Of a stretch of DNA of 64,000 nucleotides, positions 31,616 to 39,333 are shown piece after piece. Made by a program: the position numbers and the translations under genes. Position 1 is the first letter of the stretch. Every line of letters starts with the position of its first letter. The DNA is from Halocalculus aciditolerans. GTDB lineage: Archaea; Halobacteriota; Halobacteria; Halobacteriales; Halobacteriaceae. The notes below the pieces were generated by a model, which saw only the letters and a program-made list of their open reading frames with translations, searched no databases and had not been told where the DNA came from. The DNA lies in the NCBI RefSeq assembly GCF_014647475.1, contig NZ_BMPG01000002.1, positions 186,001 to 250,000 on the forward strand, read 5' to 3'.

Positions 31616-32383
31616 TTAGGAGGGGTAGTCGGGGTCGCGTTTTTCGAGGAAGGCGGCGACGCCCTCGTCGTGCTCGGGGGTGTCCATCGCCTGCGTCTGG
31701 AGGGCGGCTTCGCGCTCGTTCGCGTCCCGCCAGCCGCGCGCGAGGTTCCCGTGGATGGCTTCTTTTGTTAGGCCGATAGTGCGCGTGGGGCGCGCGGCGA
31801 GCGTCGAGAGGATGGCTTCGACGGTCTCGTCGAGTTCGTCGGCAGGGACGGCGTCGTTGACGAGGCCGAGGGTCGCCGCCTCGTCGGCGGAGACGAACTC
31901 GCCAGTGAACGCGAGGCGTTTCGCCGCGCGGAGGCCGACGAGCCGCGGGAGGAGGTGCGTGCCGCCGGTGTCGGGGATGAGGCCGACGCGGACGAACGCA
32001 CAGGAGAACCGGGCGTCGGCGGTCGCGTACGCGAAGTCAGCGACCGCGGCGAGCGCGAGCCCCGCACCGACCGCGTCGCCGTTCACCCGCGCGACAATCG
32101 GAACAGAAGAGGATAACGCGGCTTCGACGATGCGGCCGAAGGTGTCGAGCACGCGCTCGTAGCCCTCGCGCGTCCGCTCGTCGCGCTCCGCCATCCACTG
32201 GACGTCGCCGCCCGCGCAGAACGCGTCGCCCTCGCCCGTGAGGACGACGGCGTCGTGTGATTCGACGTCGACGCCGTCGACGGCGTCCGCGAGGTCGCGC
32301 GCCACGTCGGTCGTCATCGCGTTCTTCACGTCGGGTCGGTCGAACGTCACCCACCGCACGCCGTCCTCGTCGGTGATTCGCAT
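31616..32383 (-). CDS. Enoyl-CoA hydratase/isomerase family protein
   Basis: A 255-residue crotonase-fold enzyme. It opens MRITDEDGVRWVTFDRPDVKNAM, and the oxyanion-hole blocks are GDAFCAGGDVQWM and VNGDAVGAGLALAAVADFAYA. A later block ARFSCAFVRVGLIPDTGGTHLLPRLVG is typical, with Pro-Asp after the second catalytic region. The exact substrate cannot be told; fatty-acid or branched-chain acyl-CoA breakdown is likely. ATG 32383 was chosen because upstream residues have shadow composition. It is convergent with hutH and in no obvious operon. Confidence 0.9.
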   Translation of the reverse strand: MRITDEDGVRWVTFDRPDVKNAMTTDVARDLADAVDGVDVESHDAVVLTGEGDAFCAGGDVQWMAERDERTREGYERVLDTFGRIVEAALSSSVPIVARVNGDAVGAGLALAAVADFAYATADARFSCAFVRVGLIPDTGGTHLLPRLVGLRAAKRLAFTGEFVSADEAATLGLVNDAVPADELDETVEAILSTLAARPTRTIGLTKEAIHGNLARGWRDANEREAALQTQAMDTPEHDEGVAAFLEKRDPDYPS

Positions 32384-32526
32384 ACCCGGCTCGTTCGAGA
32401 CACCGCCCCCTAAGCGTTCGCGTCCCCGGCCCCGCGGACGCGATGACGCAGCGGTGTGTCGAGCCGCGATACCCGACTGGGTGGCCGTAACCGCTATTGT
32501 ACCGTCCGCCTTCGGCTCCAACCACG

Positions 32527-32724
32527 ATGTCGAGCGAACCGTCCGGTTCGGGCCTCAGCGACCTCTTCGTGGAGGTCACGGGGACCGACGAAGTCGTCGA
32601 AGAACAGGTCGAAGCGCAAAAACGGGTGAGCGAGGACGACGTCGACGTGGCCGCCGCGGCGGACGACGGCCTCCAGGACGCCGTGGCGAACGGCAACGAC
32701 GACCTCGCCGCGCAGTTCGACTGA
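32527..32724 (+). CDS. Small acidic haloarchaeal protein
   Basis: A 65-residue, strongly acidic protein (MSSEPSGSGLSDLFVEVTGTDEVVEEQVEAQKRVSE, ending DDLAAQFD). It has no cysteine and no membrane segment. It is probably helical around residues 17-37 and disordered elsewhere. Conserved small haloarchaeal proteins with this SGLSDLFVEVTG opening exist, but no function is known to me. ATG 32527 follows a short spacer after the divergent hydratase gene. A 22-bp duplicated segment begins just after its stop. Confidence 0.65.
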   Translation: MSSEPSGSGLSDLFVEVTGTDEVVEEQVEAQKRVSEDDVDVAAAADDGLQDAVANGNDDLAAQFD

Positions 32725-32730
32725 GAGTAG

Positions 32731-32786
32731 GTGTCGGACGGCGAGTGGCCGTTCGAATCTGAACGTGTCGGACGGCGAGTGGCCGT
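32731..32786 (+). repeat. 22-bp direct repeat
   Basis: Identical 22-bp copies (GTGTCGGACG...GTGGCCGT) at 32731-32752 and 32765-32786, offset by 34 bp, lie in the gap between the small acidic gene and the nuclease gene. The duplicated segment has no reading-frame function here. Confidence 0.85.
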
Positions 32787-32870
32787 CGGAGCGCACGGTT
32801 CCAGCCGGCGAATCGCGGGACGGGCGTGCGACCGAACGCCCTTTCCGTGTCGGTCGCGGACTCACTGGCG

Positions 32871-33617
32871 ATGCGGGTCGAGAACTCCTTCATCGGGGTG
32901 GACGGCGTCGGTGAACGCACGGAGCGGAAGCTCTGGGAGCAGGGCGTCACGCACTGGGACGATTTCGACGCGGACCTCCTCGGTTCGAAGACGGGCGCGG
33001 CGGTCGCCGACTACATCGACGAGGGCACGACGCGTCTCGACGCGGGCGACGCGCGGTTCTTCGCGGACAGCCTCCCGGACAGCGAACACTGGCGGCTCTA
33101 CGAGAATTTTCGTACTAGCACGGCGTTCTTCGACATCGAGACGACGGGGCTGGACGCGGCGTCGAGCGTCGTCACGACGGTCTCCGTGACGGTTGACGGG
33201 GAGACGACGACGCTCGTCCGCGGCCAGGACCTCACCGGGGAGAACCTCCGCGCGCTCTTTGATGACGCCGCGCTCCTCGTCTCCTTCAACGGGAAGCGCT
33301 TCGACGTGCCGTTCCTCGAACACCACTTCGACGTCGCGCTCGCCGACCGCCCGCACGTCGACTTGATGTACCTCGCGAAGCGCGTCGGGCTCTCCGGCGG
33401 GCTGAAGGCCATCGAGCCGGAGCTCGGCATCCACCGCGACGACGACGTCGACGGCCGCGAAGCCGTCCGGCTCTGGCGGCAGTACGAGAATCACGGGGAC
33501 GACGCCGCGCTCGACCGCCTCGTCGCCTACAACCGCGACGACACCGAGCACCTCGAAACGATACTGGACGAGGTCGCGGGTCGCGTGCGCGCCGAGACGT
33601 TCGACCCCTACCTCTGA
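32871..33617 (+). CDS. RNase H-like 3'-5' exonuclease (YprB/DEDD type)
   Basis: A 248-residue protein. The first 75 residues (MRVENSFIGVDGVGERTERKLWEQG) resemble a helix-hairpin-helix region. The exonuclease core follows: motif I in TAFFDIETTGLD, motif II in LVSFNGKRFDVPFLEHHF, and motif III in VAYNRDDTEHLETIL. The pattern fits the RNase_H_2 or YprB family of predicted DNA or RNA exonucleases. ATG 32871 begins the HhH domain and was preferred to 32826. The cellular substrate is unknown; repair or RNA turnover is likely. Confidence 0.85.
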   Translation: MRVENSFIGVDGVGERTERKLWEQGVTHWDDFDADLLGSKTGAAVADYIDEGTTRLDAGDARFFADSLPDSEHWRLYENFRTSTAFFDIETTGLDAASSVVTTVSVTVDGETTTLVRGQDLTGENLRALFDDAALLVSFNGKRFDVPFLEHHFDVALADRPHVDLMYLAKRVGLSGGLKAIEPELGIHRDDDVDGREAVRLWRQYENHGDDAALDRLVAYNRDDTEHLETILDEVAGRVRAETFDPYL

Positions 33618-33670
33618 CTCCATCCGGCTGAACCACAGCGTTTTCACGCCTCCTCGCCGAACCTCCGCGC

Positions 33671-34000
33671 ATGGCTGCTCCACCGCCGACATCTGACGAC
33701 GACGACGACCCGGCGGCGCTCGCGTTCGGCATCGCCGCCGTGGAGACGCACATCGAGGGCGCGGACATCGAGTGGCCGGCGACGAGCGAGGAAATCGTCG
33801 CCGCGACCGGCGACCCCGACATCCCCTACAACCCCCACGGCAGCACCGTTCGCCTCGGCGAGATACTCGATCAGACCCGCCAGTCCACGTTCGACTCGCG
33901 CCGCGACCTCCTCAACGCCCTCCACCCCCGCTTCGAGGAGTACCGCCGCTCGCGCTCCGGCGGCATCCTCGGTCAACTCCGCTCTCTCCTCCCCTTCTGA
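33671..34000 (+). CDS. Haloarchaeal protein of unknown function (DUF5789-like)
   Basis: A 109-residue acidic protein. After a disordered start (PPPTSDDDDD) it reads AAVETHIEGADIEWPATSEEIVAATGDPDIPY, then VRLGEILDQTRQSTFDSRRDLLNAL, and ends in a short basic and hydrophobic tail (GGILGQLRSLLPF). The spacing of the P-A-T-S-E-E-I and helix-forming segments resembles DUF5789, a small haloarchaeal family of unknown role. No catalytic residues or membrane segment. It appears to be a single gene with its own start after a 53-bp gap. Confidence 0.65.
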   Translation: MAAPPPTSDDDDDPAALAFGIAAVETHIEGADIEWPATSEEIVAATGDPDIPYNPHGSTVRLGEILDQTRQSTFDSRRDLLNALHPRFEEYRRSRSGGILGQLRSLLPF

Positions 34001-34200
34001 CGCCGAGCGCGCCGACGCGTTCAGCTATTTCGTCTGCACCGACGGGTGACTGTCGTCGTCGACGGCGACGGTGACGCTCGCGTTCGGATCGTATGGATGC
34101 CGCGAGCTGCGTCCGCCGCGCCTCGCTGAGCGGTACGGAGCGGCGGCTGTATCGCGTGCGAAGTACGCTCTACGCTCACGGCGGCGGACGAGAAGGAGCG

Positions 34201-34788
34201 TTACAGGGAGGAGGCGGGGACCCACCGGCCCGCGCCGGACCGCCACGCGGAGGAGCGAGCCTGGAGGGTGTCGTCGCGTTCGCGGAGTTCGACGACGGCG
34301 TCGAAGAGGGGTTCGAAGGTGGCGACGAGCGCGGCGTCGCGGTCGACGGGGAGGTGGACGTGGACGCTGCCGTCGGCGGCTTGGACGCGGTTCGTGACGG
34401 CGTGGACGAAGCGGAAGAGCGTGAGTTCGTCGTCAGCGCTCTCCGCGGGGTCGGGGAGGCCGTCGATGCAGACGTGGAGGCCGTCGCGGTCGTTCGTGTC
34501 GAGGTTGGTGACGGCGTCGGAGAGCGCCATGCCGAGTTCGGAGAGGGAGAGGTCGTCGAACACGCCGCTGCCGGTGTCGGCGTACCAGGCGTCGGTGTCC
34601 GCGCAGGCCCCGCTGGTGGTCGCGCCGCGGACGCGGTGGCCGGTCTCGGTGCGTTCGGCGAGTGCCTGACAGGCGGGGCCGTGACCGCTCGGGACGTCGC
34701 CGACGACGAGAAGGGATCGTGGAGCGTCGACCTGGCGGTCGGCGCTAGCCGTCTGGCCGACCGAACCGCCCGCGACGTCTCCGTTCAC
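34201..34788 (-). CDS. Haloarchaeal RecA-fold-like protein of unknown function
   Basis: A 195-residue protein. SLLVVGDVPSGHGPACQALAE looks like a degenerate P-loop region: the usual GKT/S ending is missing, so ATP hydrolysis is doubtful. The remainder (GVFDDLSLSELGMALSDAVTNLDTN, HVCIDGLPDPAESADDELTLFRFVHAVTNRVQ) follows the KaiC/RecA-like helix-sheet order seen in haloarchaeal families such as DUF7504. These families often accompany chemosensory or two-component proteins, none of which are adjacent. ATG 34788 is the furthest upstream start. The function is unassigned. Confidence 0.6.
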   Translation of the reverse strand: MNGDVAGGSVGQTASADRQVDAPRSLLVVGDVPSGHGPACQALAERTETGHRVRGATTSGACADTDAWYADTGSGVFDDLSLSELGMALSDAVTNLDTNDRDGLHVCIDGLPDPAESADDELTLFRFVHAVTNRVQAADGSVHVHLPVDRDAALVATFEPLFDAVVELRERDDTLQARSSAWRSGAGRWVPASSL

Positions 34789-34849
34789 GAATTGTAGGTT
34801 GTAGGACTGGTTGATAACTGTTGCGGCCAGTACGTTTGAGTAACCCTTG

Positions 34850-34915
34850 ATATCCGGGACGAGCCGGCGCGCCAGCCGGCGAGATACCGGTGCGAGTCGG
34901 TCGTGGATACCGGGG
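34850..34915. repeat. Dispersed repeat copy C
   Basis: Read on the minus strand, this intergenic segment matches the 42-bp module found at 42139, 44828 and 23420. Shared blocks are GGTATCTCGCCGGCTG and CGCCGGCTCGT. It contains two GCCGGC palindromes 12 bp apart. It fills most of the gap between the genes ending at 34201 and 34919. Confidence 0.55.
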
Positions 34916-34918
34916 GGT

Positions 34919-35161
34919 TCAGACTTTGCTCCCGAGTTCGTCGGGGTCCATCTCCCAGAGTTCGCGGGCGAGGCCGTCGACGGGGCCGCGGTTGCGTTCG
35001 GCGGTGTCGAAGCCGGCGTTCTGGAGTTCGCGGCGGACGGCGTTGTACGTCGTGTCGTCGCAGTGTTCGACGATCTCCCGGATGGACCAGTTGTACTGGT
35101 CGTAGAGGAGTTCGTACGTGTCGATGCTAGCGGTCGTGGGGAGGTCTCGACGGCTTGGCAT
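34919..35161 (-). CDS. Small protein with an HTH-like segment, function unknown
   Basis: An 80-residue protein beginning MPSRRDLPTTASIDTYELLYDQYNWS. The segment SIREIVEHCDDTTYNAVRRELQNAGF reads as a helix-turn-helix, and the C-terminal WEMDPDELGSKV is acidic. It resembles short haloarchaeal DNA-binding proteins, but I cannot name a family. It sits immediately beside a dispersed repeat, and its start faces an AT-richer stretch (35260-35340) that probably holds promoters. Confidence that it is a gene is moderate and rests on coding-like composition. Confidence 0.6.
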   Translation of the reverse strand: MPSRRDLPTTASIDTYELLYDQYNWSIREIVEHCDDTTYNAVRRELQNAGFDTAERNRGPVDGLARELWEMDPDELGSKV

Positions 35162-35395
35162 TGTGGGTCACCTGTGTCGCGGGTGCCGCGTGGGTCGACG
35201 CGGCGGCTGGGTCACACGCCCCGGCAGGTCTCGGAACCGACCGACGACCACATTGTTCCGGGAGTGCACAACGTGTAGAAAACAAGCCGTATGGATAAAG
35301 TTAGCGGCCGTGCTTCTCGAAAACTATACCGCAGAGCCCTGCCGAGGCCGAACGGCGAACAAATTTATTACGGCAGGAAACTCATGAAATAATGA

Positions 35396-35412
35396 GGTCG
35401 GACGCTCCGACC
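35396..35412 (+). promoter_or_regulatory. Hairpin at the expected 5' end of the 35421 mRNA
   Basis: GGTCGGA and TCCGACC form a perfect 7-bp stem with loop CGC, 8 bp upstream of ATG 35421. A TATA-like AAATTTATTA at 35361-35370 would start transcription near 35392, so the hairpin would be the very 5' end of the transcript. It could equally be a DNA operator. Confidence 0.45.
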
Positions 35413-35420
35413 GAGACACC

Positions 35421-35627
35421 ATGACCCCCCTCGACGACTCCCCCGCGACCGAGATGAAGCGCTGTCAGGAATGCGGCTCCCGCGTCAGCCCGCACTGGCG
35501 GAAGGTCTTCGGCAACAACGAGGACGAGGTCTTCGGCTGCCCGGACTGCACGACCTCCTCCGAGCGCCGCTGCGGCCACACGCGCGCCGGCTCCGACTCC
35601 GACACCGAACTCGGAGCCGTCGTCTGA
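35421..35627 (+). CDS. Small zinc-ribbon protein (DUF7563-like)
   Basis: A 68-residue protein. CQECGSRVSPHWRKVFGNNE provides the first C-x2-C; CPDCTT near residue 42 and a further C in RRCGH complete a probable zinc site. The tail is disordered and acidic. Haloarchaeal proteins of this type are annotated DUF7563 and are of unknown function; DNA or RNA binding is plausible. ATG 35421 follows a TATA element and a short hairpin. About 150 bp of sequence without a gene separates it from the convergent membrane protein. Confidence 0.75.
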   Translation: MTPLDDSPATEMKRCQECGSRVSPHWRKVFGNNEDEVFGCPDCTTSSERRCGHTRAGSDSDTELGAVV

Positions 35628-35777
35628 ACCGCCTCCGACGCCCTCCCTCCCGCTCTTTCCCTCCGACCACTCTCCACGCCCGCGAGCGACGCCGTCGCTG
35701 CCGCTGAACGCGCTATCCTGCGAGCGAGCGGCTCGCCGCTTCACATTCACTGACTCCGACGGAATCGTCTCGCTCCC

Positions 35778-37010
35778 TTAGAGGACGGTGCCGACGACCG
35801 CGCCGACGCCGCCGGCGAGGACGAGCGCGAGGCTGGCGGCGGCGACGGGGAGGACGAGGTCGCGGTCGATGCTGGCGGCCATCCCGACTTTGACGGCGAC
35901 GCTGGCGGCCATCGCGCCGACGACGGCGACGACGGCGGTGGTCGCGTCGATGCTCCCGCCCTCGAAGAGCGTGACCGCGGCCGTGGTGGCGGAAGCGCTG
36001 GAGACGGTTCCCGAGAGGATGCTGGTTGCGACGAAGCCGGCCGCGCCGAACGTCTCTCTCACGAAGCCGGAGACGCCGAGGACGAGAACGAAGAGGCCGC
36101 CGAACTTCGCGACGTTCCGCGGGTCGAACGGCGTCTCGAAGGAGACGTCGAAGCCGGCGTCCCAGTCGGTGAGGAACCAGGCGATAGCGAGCGCGGCGGC
36201 GGTCATCGCGACGAGCGGCGCGCCGAGGCGGACGGCGAGCGAGGGGGCGAGGCTCGCGGCGATGACGAGGTTCCGCGCGACCATCGCGGCGTTCGCGATG
36301 AGGACGACGCCGGTGGCGGCGCGGACGCCGTACCGGCCAGCGCCGACGCGGGGCGCGACGCTCCCGACGACGGCGGTCGAGGAGACGAGGCCGCCGACGA
36401 AGCCGGAGACGGCGACGCCGCGGCCGTCGTAGGTCGCGAGCAGGATGTAGTTCACGTAGCCGATTGCGCCGACGGCGAGGACGAACAGCCACGCCTCGCG
36501 GGGGTCGACGCCGTAGACGACGGTGGTGTCGGGGAGGACGGGGTAGACGACGAGGCCGAGCAGCGCGAGCTGGGCGGTCGATTTAATCTCGTCGTTGTCG
36601 AGGCGGTCGACGAAGCCGTCGAGCTCGCGCTTGAGCGTGAGGAGGAGGGTGGTGACGACGACGGCGGCGACGGCGTGAAACGCGTGGCCGGTGCCGATGA
36701 GGACGCCGGCGACGTAGACGACGACGATGGACGCGGAAGTGGTCGCGCCGAGCGTCTCGTCGTCGAGGTAGGAGCGGACGGTGAGGCCGACCGCCTGTAG
36801 GAGGACGAGCGCGGCGGTGAGCGGGAGGAGGACGTCGGTGTGCACGGTGACGGCGAGCGCGCCGAGGAGGCCGACGATGGGGAAGGTGCGCGCGCCCGCG
36901 GTCTTCCCGGCCCACTCGCGTTCGAGGCCGACGAAGAGGCCGAGACCGGCGGCTACCGCGAGGACCGTGACCTGGTCGACGGAGCCGGAGAGCGGGACGT
37001 CGCCGAGCAT
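35778..37010 (-). CDS. MgtC/DUF4010 integral membrane protein
   Basis: A 410-residue protein with about twelve hydrophobic helices. The N-terminal part matches the MgtC/SapB family (GLGLFVGLEREWAGKTAGARTFPIVGLLGAL). The C-terminal part (from about 170) matches DUF4010, with GFVGGLVSSTAVVGSVAPR and ILSGTVSSASATTAAVTLF. This fused architecture is common in archaea and bacteria and is thought to act in Mg2+ homeostasis or transport, but the transported species is unknown. ATG 37010 gives the full first helix. It starts divergently from nothing close; a PfkB kinase follows on the same strand. Confidence 0.85.
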   Translation of the reverse strand: MLGDVPLSGSVDQVTVLAVAAGLGLFVGLEREWAGKTAGARTFPIVGLLGALAVTVHTDVLLPLTAALVLLQAVGLTVRSYLDDETLGATTSASIVVVYVAGVLIGTGHAFHAVAAVVVTTLLLTLKRELDGFVDRLDNDEIKSTAQLALLGLVVYPVLPDTTVVYGVDPREAWLFVLAVGAIGYVNYILLATYDGRGVAVSGFVGGLVSSTAVVGSVAPRVGAGRYGVRAATGVVLIANAAMVARNLVIAASLAPSLAVRLGAPLVAMTAAALAIAWFLTDWDAGFDVSFETPFDPRNVAKFGGLFVLVLGVSGFVRETFGAAGFVATSILSGTVSSASATTAAVTLFEGGSIDATTAVVAVVGAMAASVAVKVGMAASIDRDLVLPVAAASLALVLAGGVGAVVGTVL

Positions 37011-37047
37011 CTCGATAGCTATACTTGCAGGAATGGTTCCCTAGTAA

Positions 37048-38100
37048 TTAAGTCTGTTCGCGGAGGTGCGTGCGGAGTTCGTCCGCCGACCCCGTCTGAC
37101 CGCTGCCGACGTAGTGGGTCGCACAGACGTTCCCGAGCGCGAGCGCGTCCGTCGACGACCAGCCCGCGCCGAGCGCCGCGGCGAGCGCGCCGGAGAACCG
37201 GTCGCCGCCGCCGACGTACCGCTCGACGCGCTCGACCCGCGGATTCTCGACCGCCGTCACGCCGTCCTCCGTCACCGCGATTGCCGCGTCCGTCCCGTGC
37301 TCCACGGCCGCGTCGAGCCCGGCGCGCTCCCGAATCGCCGCGAGCGCGTCCGCTCGTTCGTCCGGCCGCGCTCCCTTCCGCGTGCCGCCCGCCGCGTCGT
37401 CTGCCGCGGCGACGCCGTCGGCGAGGAACGCGCGCTCGTTCTCGTTCACCGAGAGCACCGTCTCCCCGTCGACCGCCGCGAGCGCGTCGAGGAATTCCGG
37501 GACTTCCTCGGTGTCGCAGATGGTCACGTCGCCCGGGTCGACGACGAGCGTCCCGTCGACGCGGCCCGCGAGCGCGCGCACCGACGCGGAGCCGTCCGGA
37601 AGCGACGCCCAGTTCCCGAAGACGACGGCGTCCGCCGACAGCGCGTCCGCGAGCGCCGGCGCGCGGTCGAGCGCCTCGCCGAGCGACCACCGCTGGATGT
37701 CCGACGACTCCTCCGTCAACATCACCGCCGTGTCCGAGAACTCGAGCACCTGCACGTCCGCCGGACTCCCGAAGGAGTGCGTCTCGAACGCGAGCGTATC
37801 GAACACCGCCGCGTCGAGGTGGCCGAACAGCGTCGTCGGCGCGCCGAGCGCGTGCGTCTGTCGCGCCGCGTTCACCGACTGGCCGCCCGGGTCCGTCGTC
37901 CGGTGGTCGACGCGGAAGGATTTCCCCGTCCCCTCGGCGATACGCGTCCCGAACGCCTCGCCGGATTCGACCGTTCCGTCGGCGTCCTCCACGCCGAACC
38001 GCCGGTCGACGCTCCCGTCCGGTAACGCCGTCACCGACGCGTCGAGCCCGCCGGCGAGTCGGTCCGCGAGCCCCGCCGCGTCCAGTGGCTCCGTGTTCAT
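37048..38100 (-). CDS. PfkB-family carbohydrate kinase
   Basis: A 350-residue sugar kinase. The family's N-terminal glycine motif appears as DPGGQSVNAARQTHALG and the C-terminal signature as GGGDRFSGALAAALGAGW, with the catalytic aspartate in GGGD. VDPGDVTICDTEEVPEFLDAL and SVNENERAFL complete the ATP-binding half. The usual G-A-G-D is replaced by G-G-G-D. The substrate cannot be told; fructose, ribose, nucleoside or ketodeoxygluconate kinases all share this fold. It stands between the MgtC-like gene and the phosphatase, all on the minus strand. Confidence 0.85.
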   Translation of the reverse strand: MNTEPLDAAGLADRLAGGLDASVTALPDGSVDRRFGVEDADGTVESGEAFGTRIAEGTGKSFRVDHRTTDPGGQSVNAARQTHALGAPTTLFGHLDAAVFDTLAFETHSFGSPADVQVLEFSDTAVMLTEESSDIQRWSLGEALDRAPALADALSADAVVFGNWASLPDGSASVRALAGRVDGTLVVDPGDVTICDTEEVPEFLDALAAVDGETVLSVNENERAFLADGVAAADDAAGGTRKGARPDERADALAAIRERAGLDAAVEHGTDAAIAVTEDGVTAVENPRVERVERYVGGGDRFSGALAAALGAGWSSTDALALGNVCATHYVGSGQTGSADELRTHLREQT

Positions 38101-38131
38101 ACGCGTTCCACTCGCCCCGCGGTAAAACCGC

Positions 38132-38815
38132 CTACGCCTCGTCGAGGATGCGCTCGACCGCCGCGAGGAAGCCGTCGGCGTACTCGGCGTCGAGGACGGC
38201 GTCCGCCGCGGCCTTCGCCGCCTCGTCGGCGTTCCCGACCGCGTACCCCGTCCCCACCTCCGCGAGCATCTCGACGTCGTTCTGCGAGTCGCCGACCGCG
38301 ACGAACGCCGAGAGCCCGTAATCGAGCGCCGCCGCGACGTCTCGGAGCGCGCGGCCCTTGTTCATCCCCGGCGACTTCACGTGGTAGGCGAAGCCCGTGT
38401 CGACCACGTGGAGGCCGTGGCGCGCCGCGAGCTCTTCTAGCGGACCGAGCGGCTGCTCTCGCGCCACCGCGACCTCCGTCTCCCGCCACTTGTTCACGAG
38501 GTCGACGCGCCCCCAACCCGTCCCGTAGCCCGCCTCGACGTACTCGTCGACGACGCGCTGGGCGGCCTCCCGGTCGCCGTGATAGGTGATCTCGTCCTCG
38601 GCGAGGCCGACGCCGCCGTTCTCCGCGACGACGCGCGGCGGCACGCCGATGTACTGACAGAGCGCCACCGGATACGGGAGCGCCTTCCCCGTCGCCACCA
38701 CGACCGGCGCGTCCCACTCTCGGAGCACGTCGAGCACGCGACCGTCGATGGAGCTGTCCGCGCGGCTCAGCGTCCCGTCGATGTCCACGGCGAGCGGCGG
38801 CACCGACCCGCCCAT
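38132..38815 (-). CDS. Phosphoglycolate phosphatase (HAD family, archaeal type)
   Basis: A 227-residue HAD phosphatase that removes phosphate from 2-phosphoglycolate. Motif I is LAVDIDGTLSRADSS with the nucleophile Asp, motif II is VVVATGK, a lysine lies in VKSPGMNKGRAL, and motif IV is VGDSQNDVEMLAEVG. The cap of about 70 residues is of the Cof/PGPase type seen in archaea. The ATG at 38815 overlaps the stop of the thioesterase gene; a longer upstream frame is a shadow of other genes. It is co-transcribed with the thioesterase. Confidence 0.88.
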   Translation of the reverse strand: MGGSVPPLAVDIDGTLSRADSSIDGRVLDVLREWDAPVVVATGKALPYPVALCQYIGVPPRVVAENGGVGLAEDEITYHGDREAAQRVVDEYVEAGYGTGWGRVDLVNKWRETEVAVAREQPLGPLEELAARHGLHVVDTGFAYHVKSPGMNKGRALRDVAAALDYGLSAFVAVGDSQNDVEMLAEVGTGYAVGNADEAAKAAADAVLDAEYADGFLAAVERILDEA

Positions 38816-39267
38816 CACTCGCCCCCCGCGTCCGCATCCCCGCCCGCCTCCGCCTTGGCGTCGCTTCGCAGGCGGCGCTCCCGGTCGGACTCGACTCGGA
38901 GCTCCGGGACTTCCATCGGCGACCCGTCCTCGTCGACGGCGACGAACGTGAAGTAGGACTCCGTCGTCAGCTCGCGCTTCCCCGTCCGCGGGTTCTCCGC
39001 GAACACGCGGATGCGGACGCCGACGCTCGTCCGCCCGGTCCGATACGCGTACGACGCGATGTCGCCGACGGGGACGGGGCGCTTGAAGTCCATCCGCTCG
39101 ATGCCCGCCGTCACGCACGTCCGGCCGGCGAGCCGCATCGCCGACATCGCCCCCGTCTCGTCCATCCACTTCATCACGTTCCCGCCGTGACAGCTCCCGT
39201 GGTTGTTCGCGTGATTCGGCTGCACTCGCTCCCGGTTCGCGATGAACGTGTCTTCCAGTGACGGCAT
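38815..39267 (-). CDS. Acyl-CoA thioesterase (hotdog fold)
   Basis: A 150-residue single-hotdog protein of the YciA/BFIT type. VQPNHANNHGSCHGGNVMKWMDETGAMSAMRLAG carries the family's N-H-x-x-G...G-G and M-D-E features on the central helix. VTAGIERMDFKRPVPVGDI gives the catalytic strand. A disordered acidic tail ends it (EAGGDADAGGE). ATG 39267 starts the domain, and upstream residues were dropped. It probably hydrolyses medium or long acyl-CoA. The gene is coupled to the following phosphatase by a one-base overlap. Confidence 0.87.
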   Translation of the reverse strand: MPSLEDTFIANRERVQPNHANNHGSCHGGNVMKWMDETGAMSAMRLAGRTCVTAGIERMDFKRPVPVGDIASYAYRTGRTSVGVRIRVFAENPRTGKRELTTESYFTFVAVDEDGSPMEVPELRVESDRERRLRSDAKAEAGGDADAGGE

Positions 39268-39333
39268 ACCCGCGACTTCTCCCGCCCCCAGTATAAGCGC
39301 GTTCGCTGTCTCCCCCACTCGGCCGGCCCGACC

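Noticed and set aside
35628-35777. Possible gene between the zinc-ribbon gene and the MgtC-like gene
   Set aside because: The frames there are short, Arg/Ser-rich shadows without domain character.
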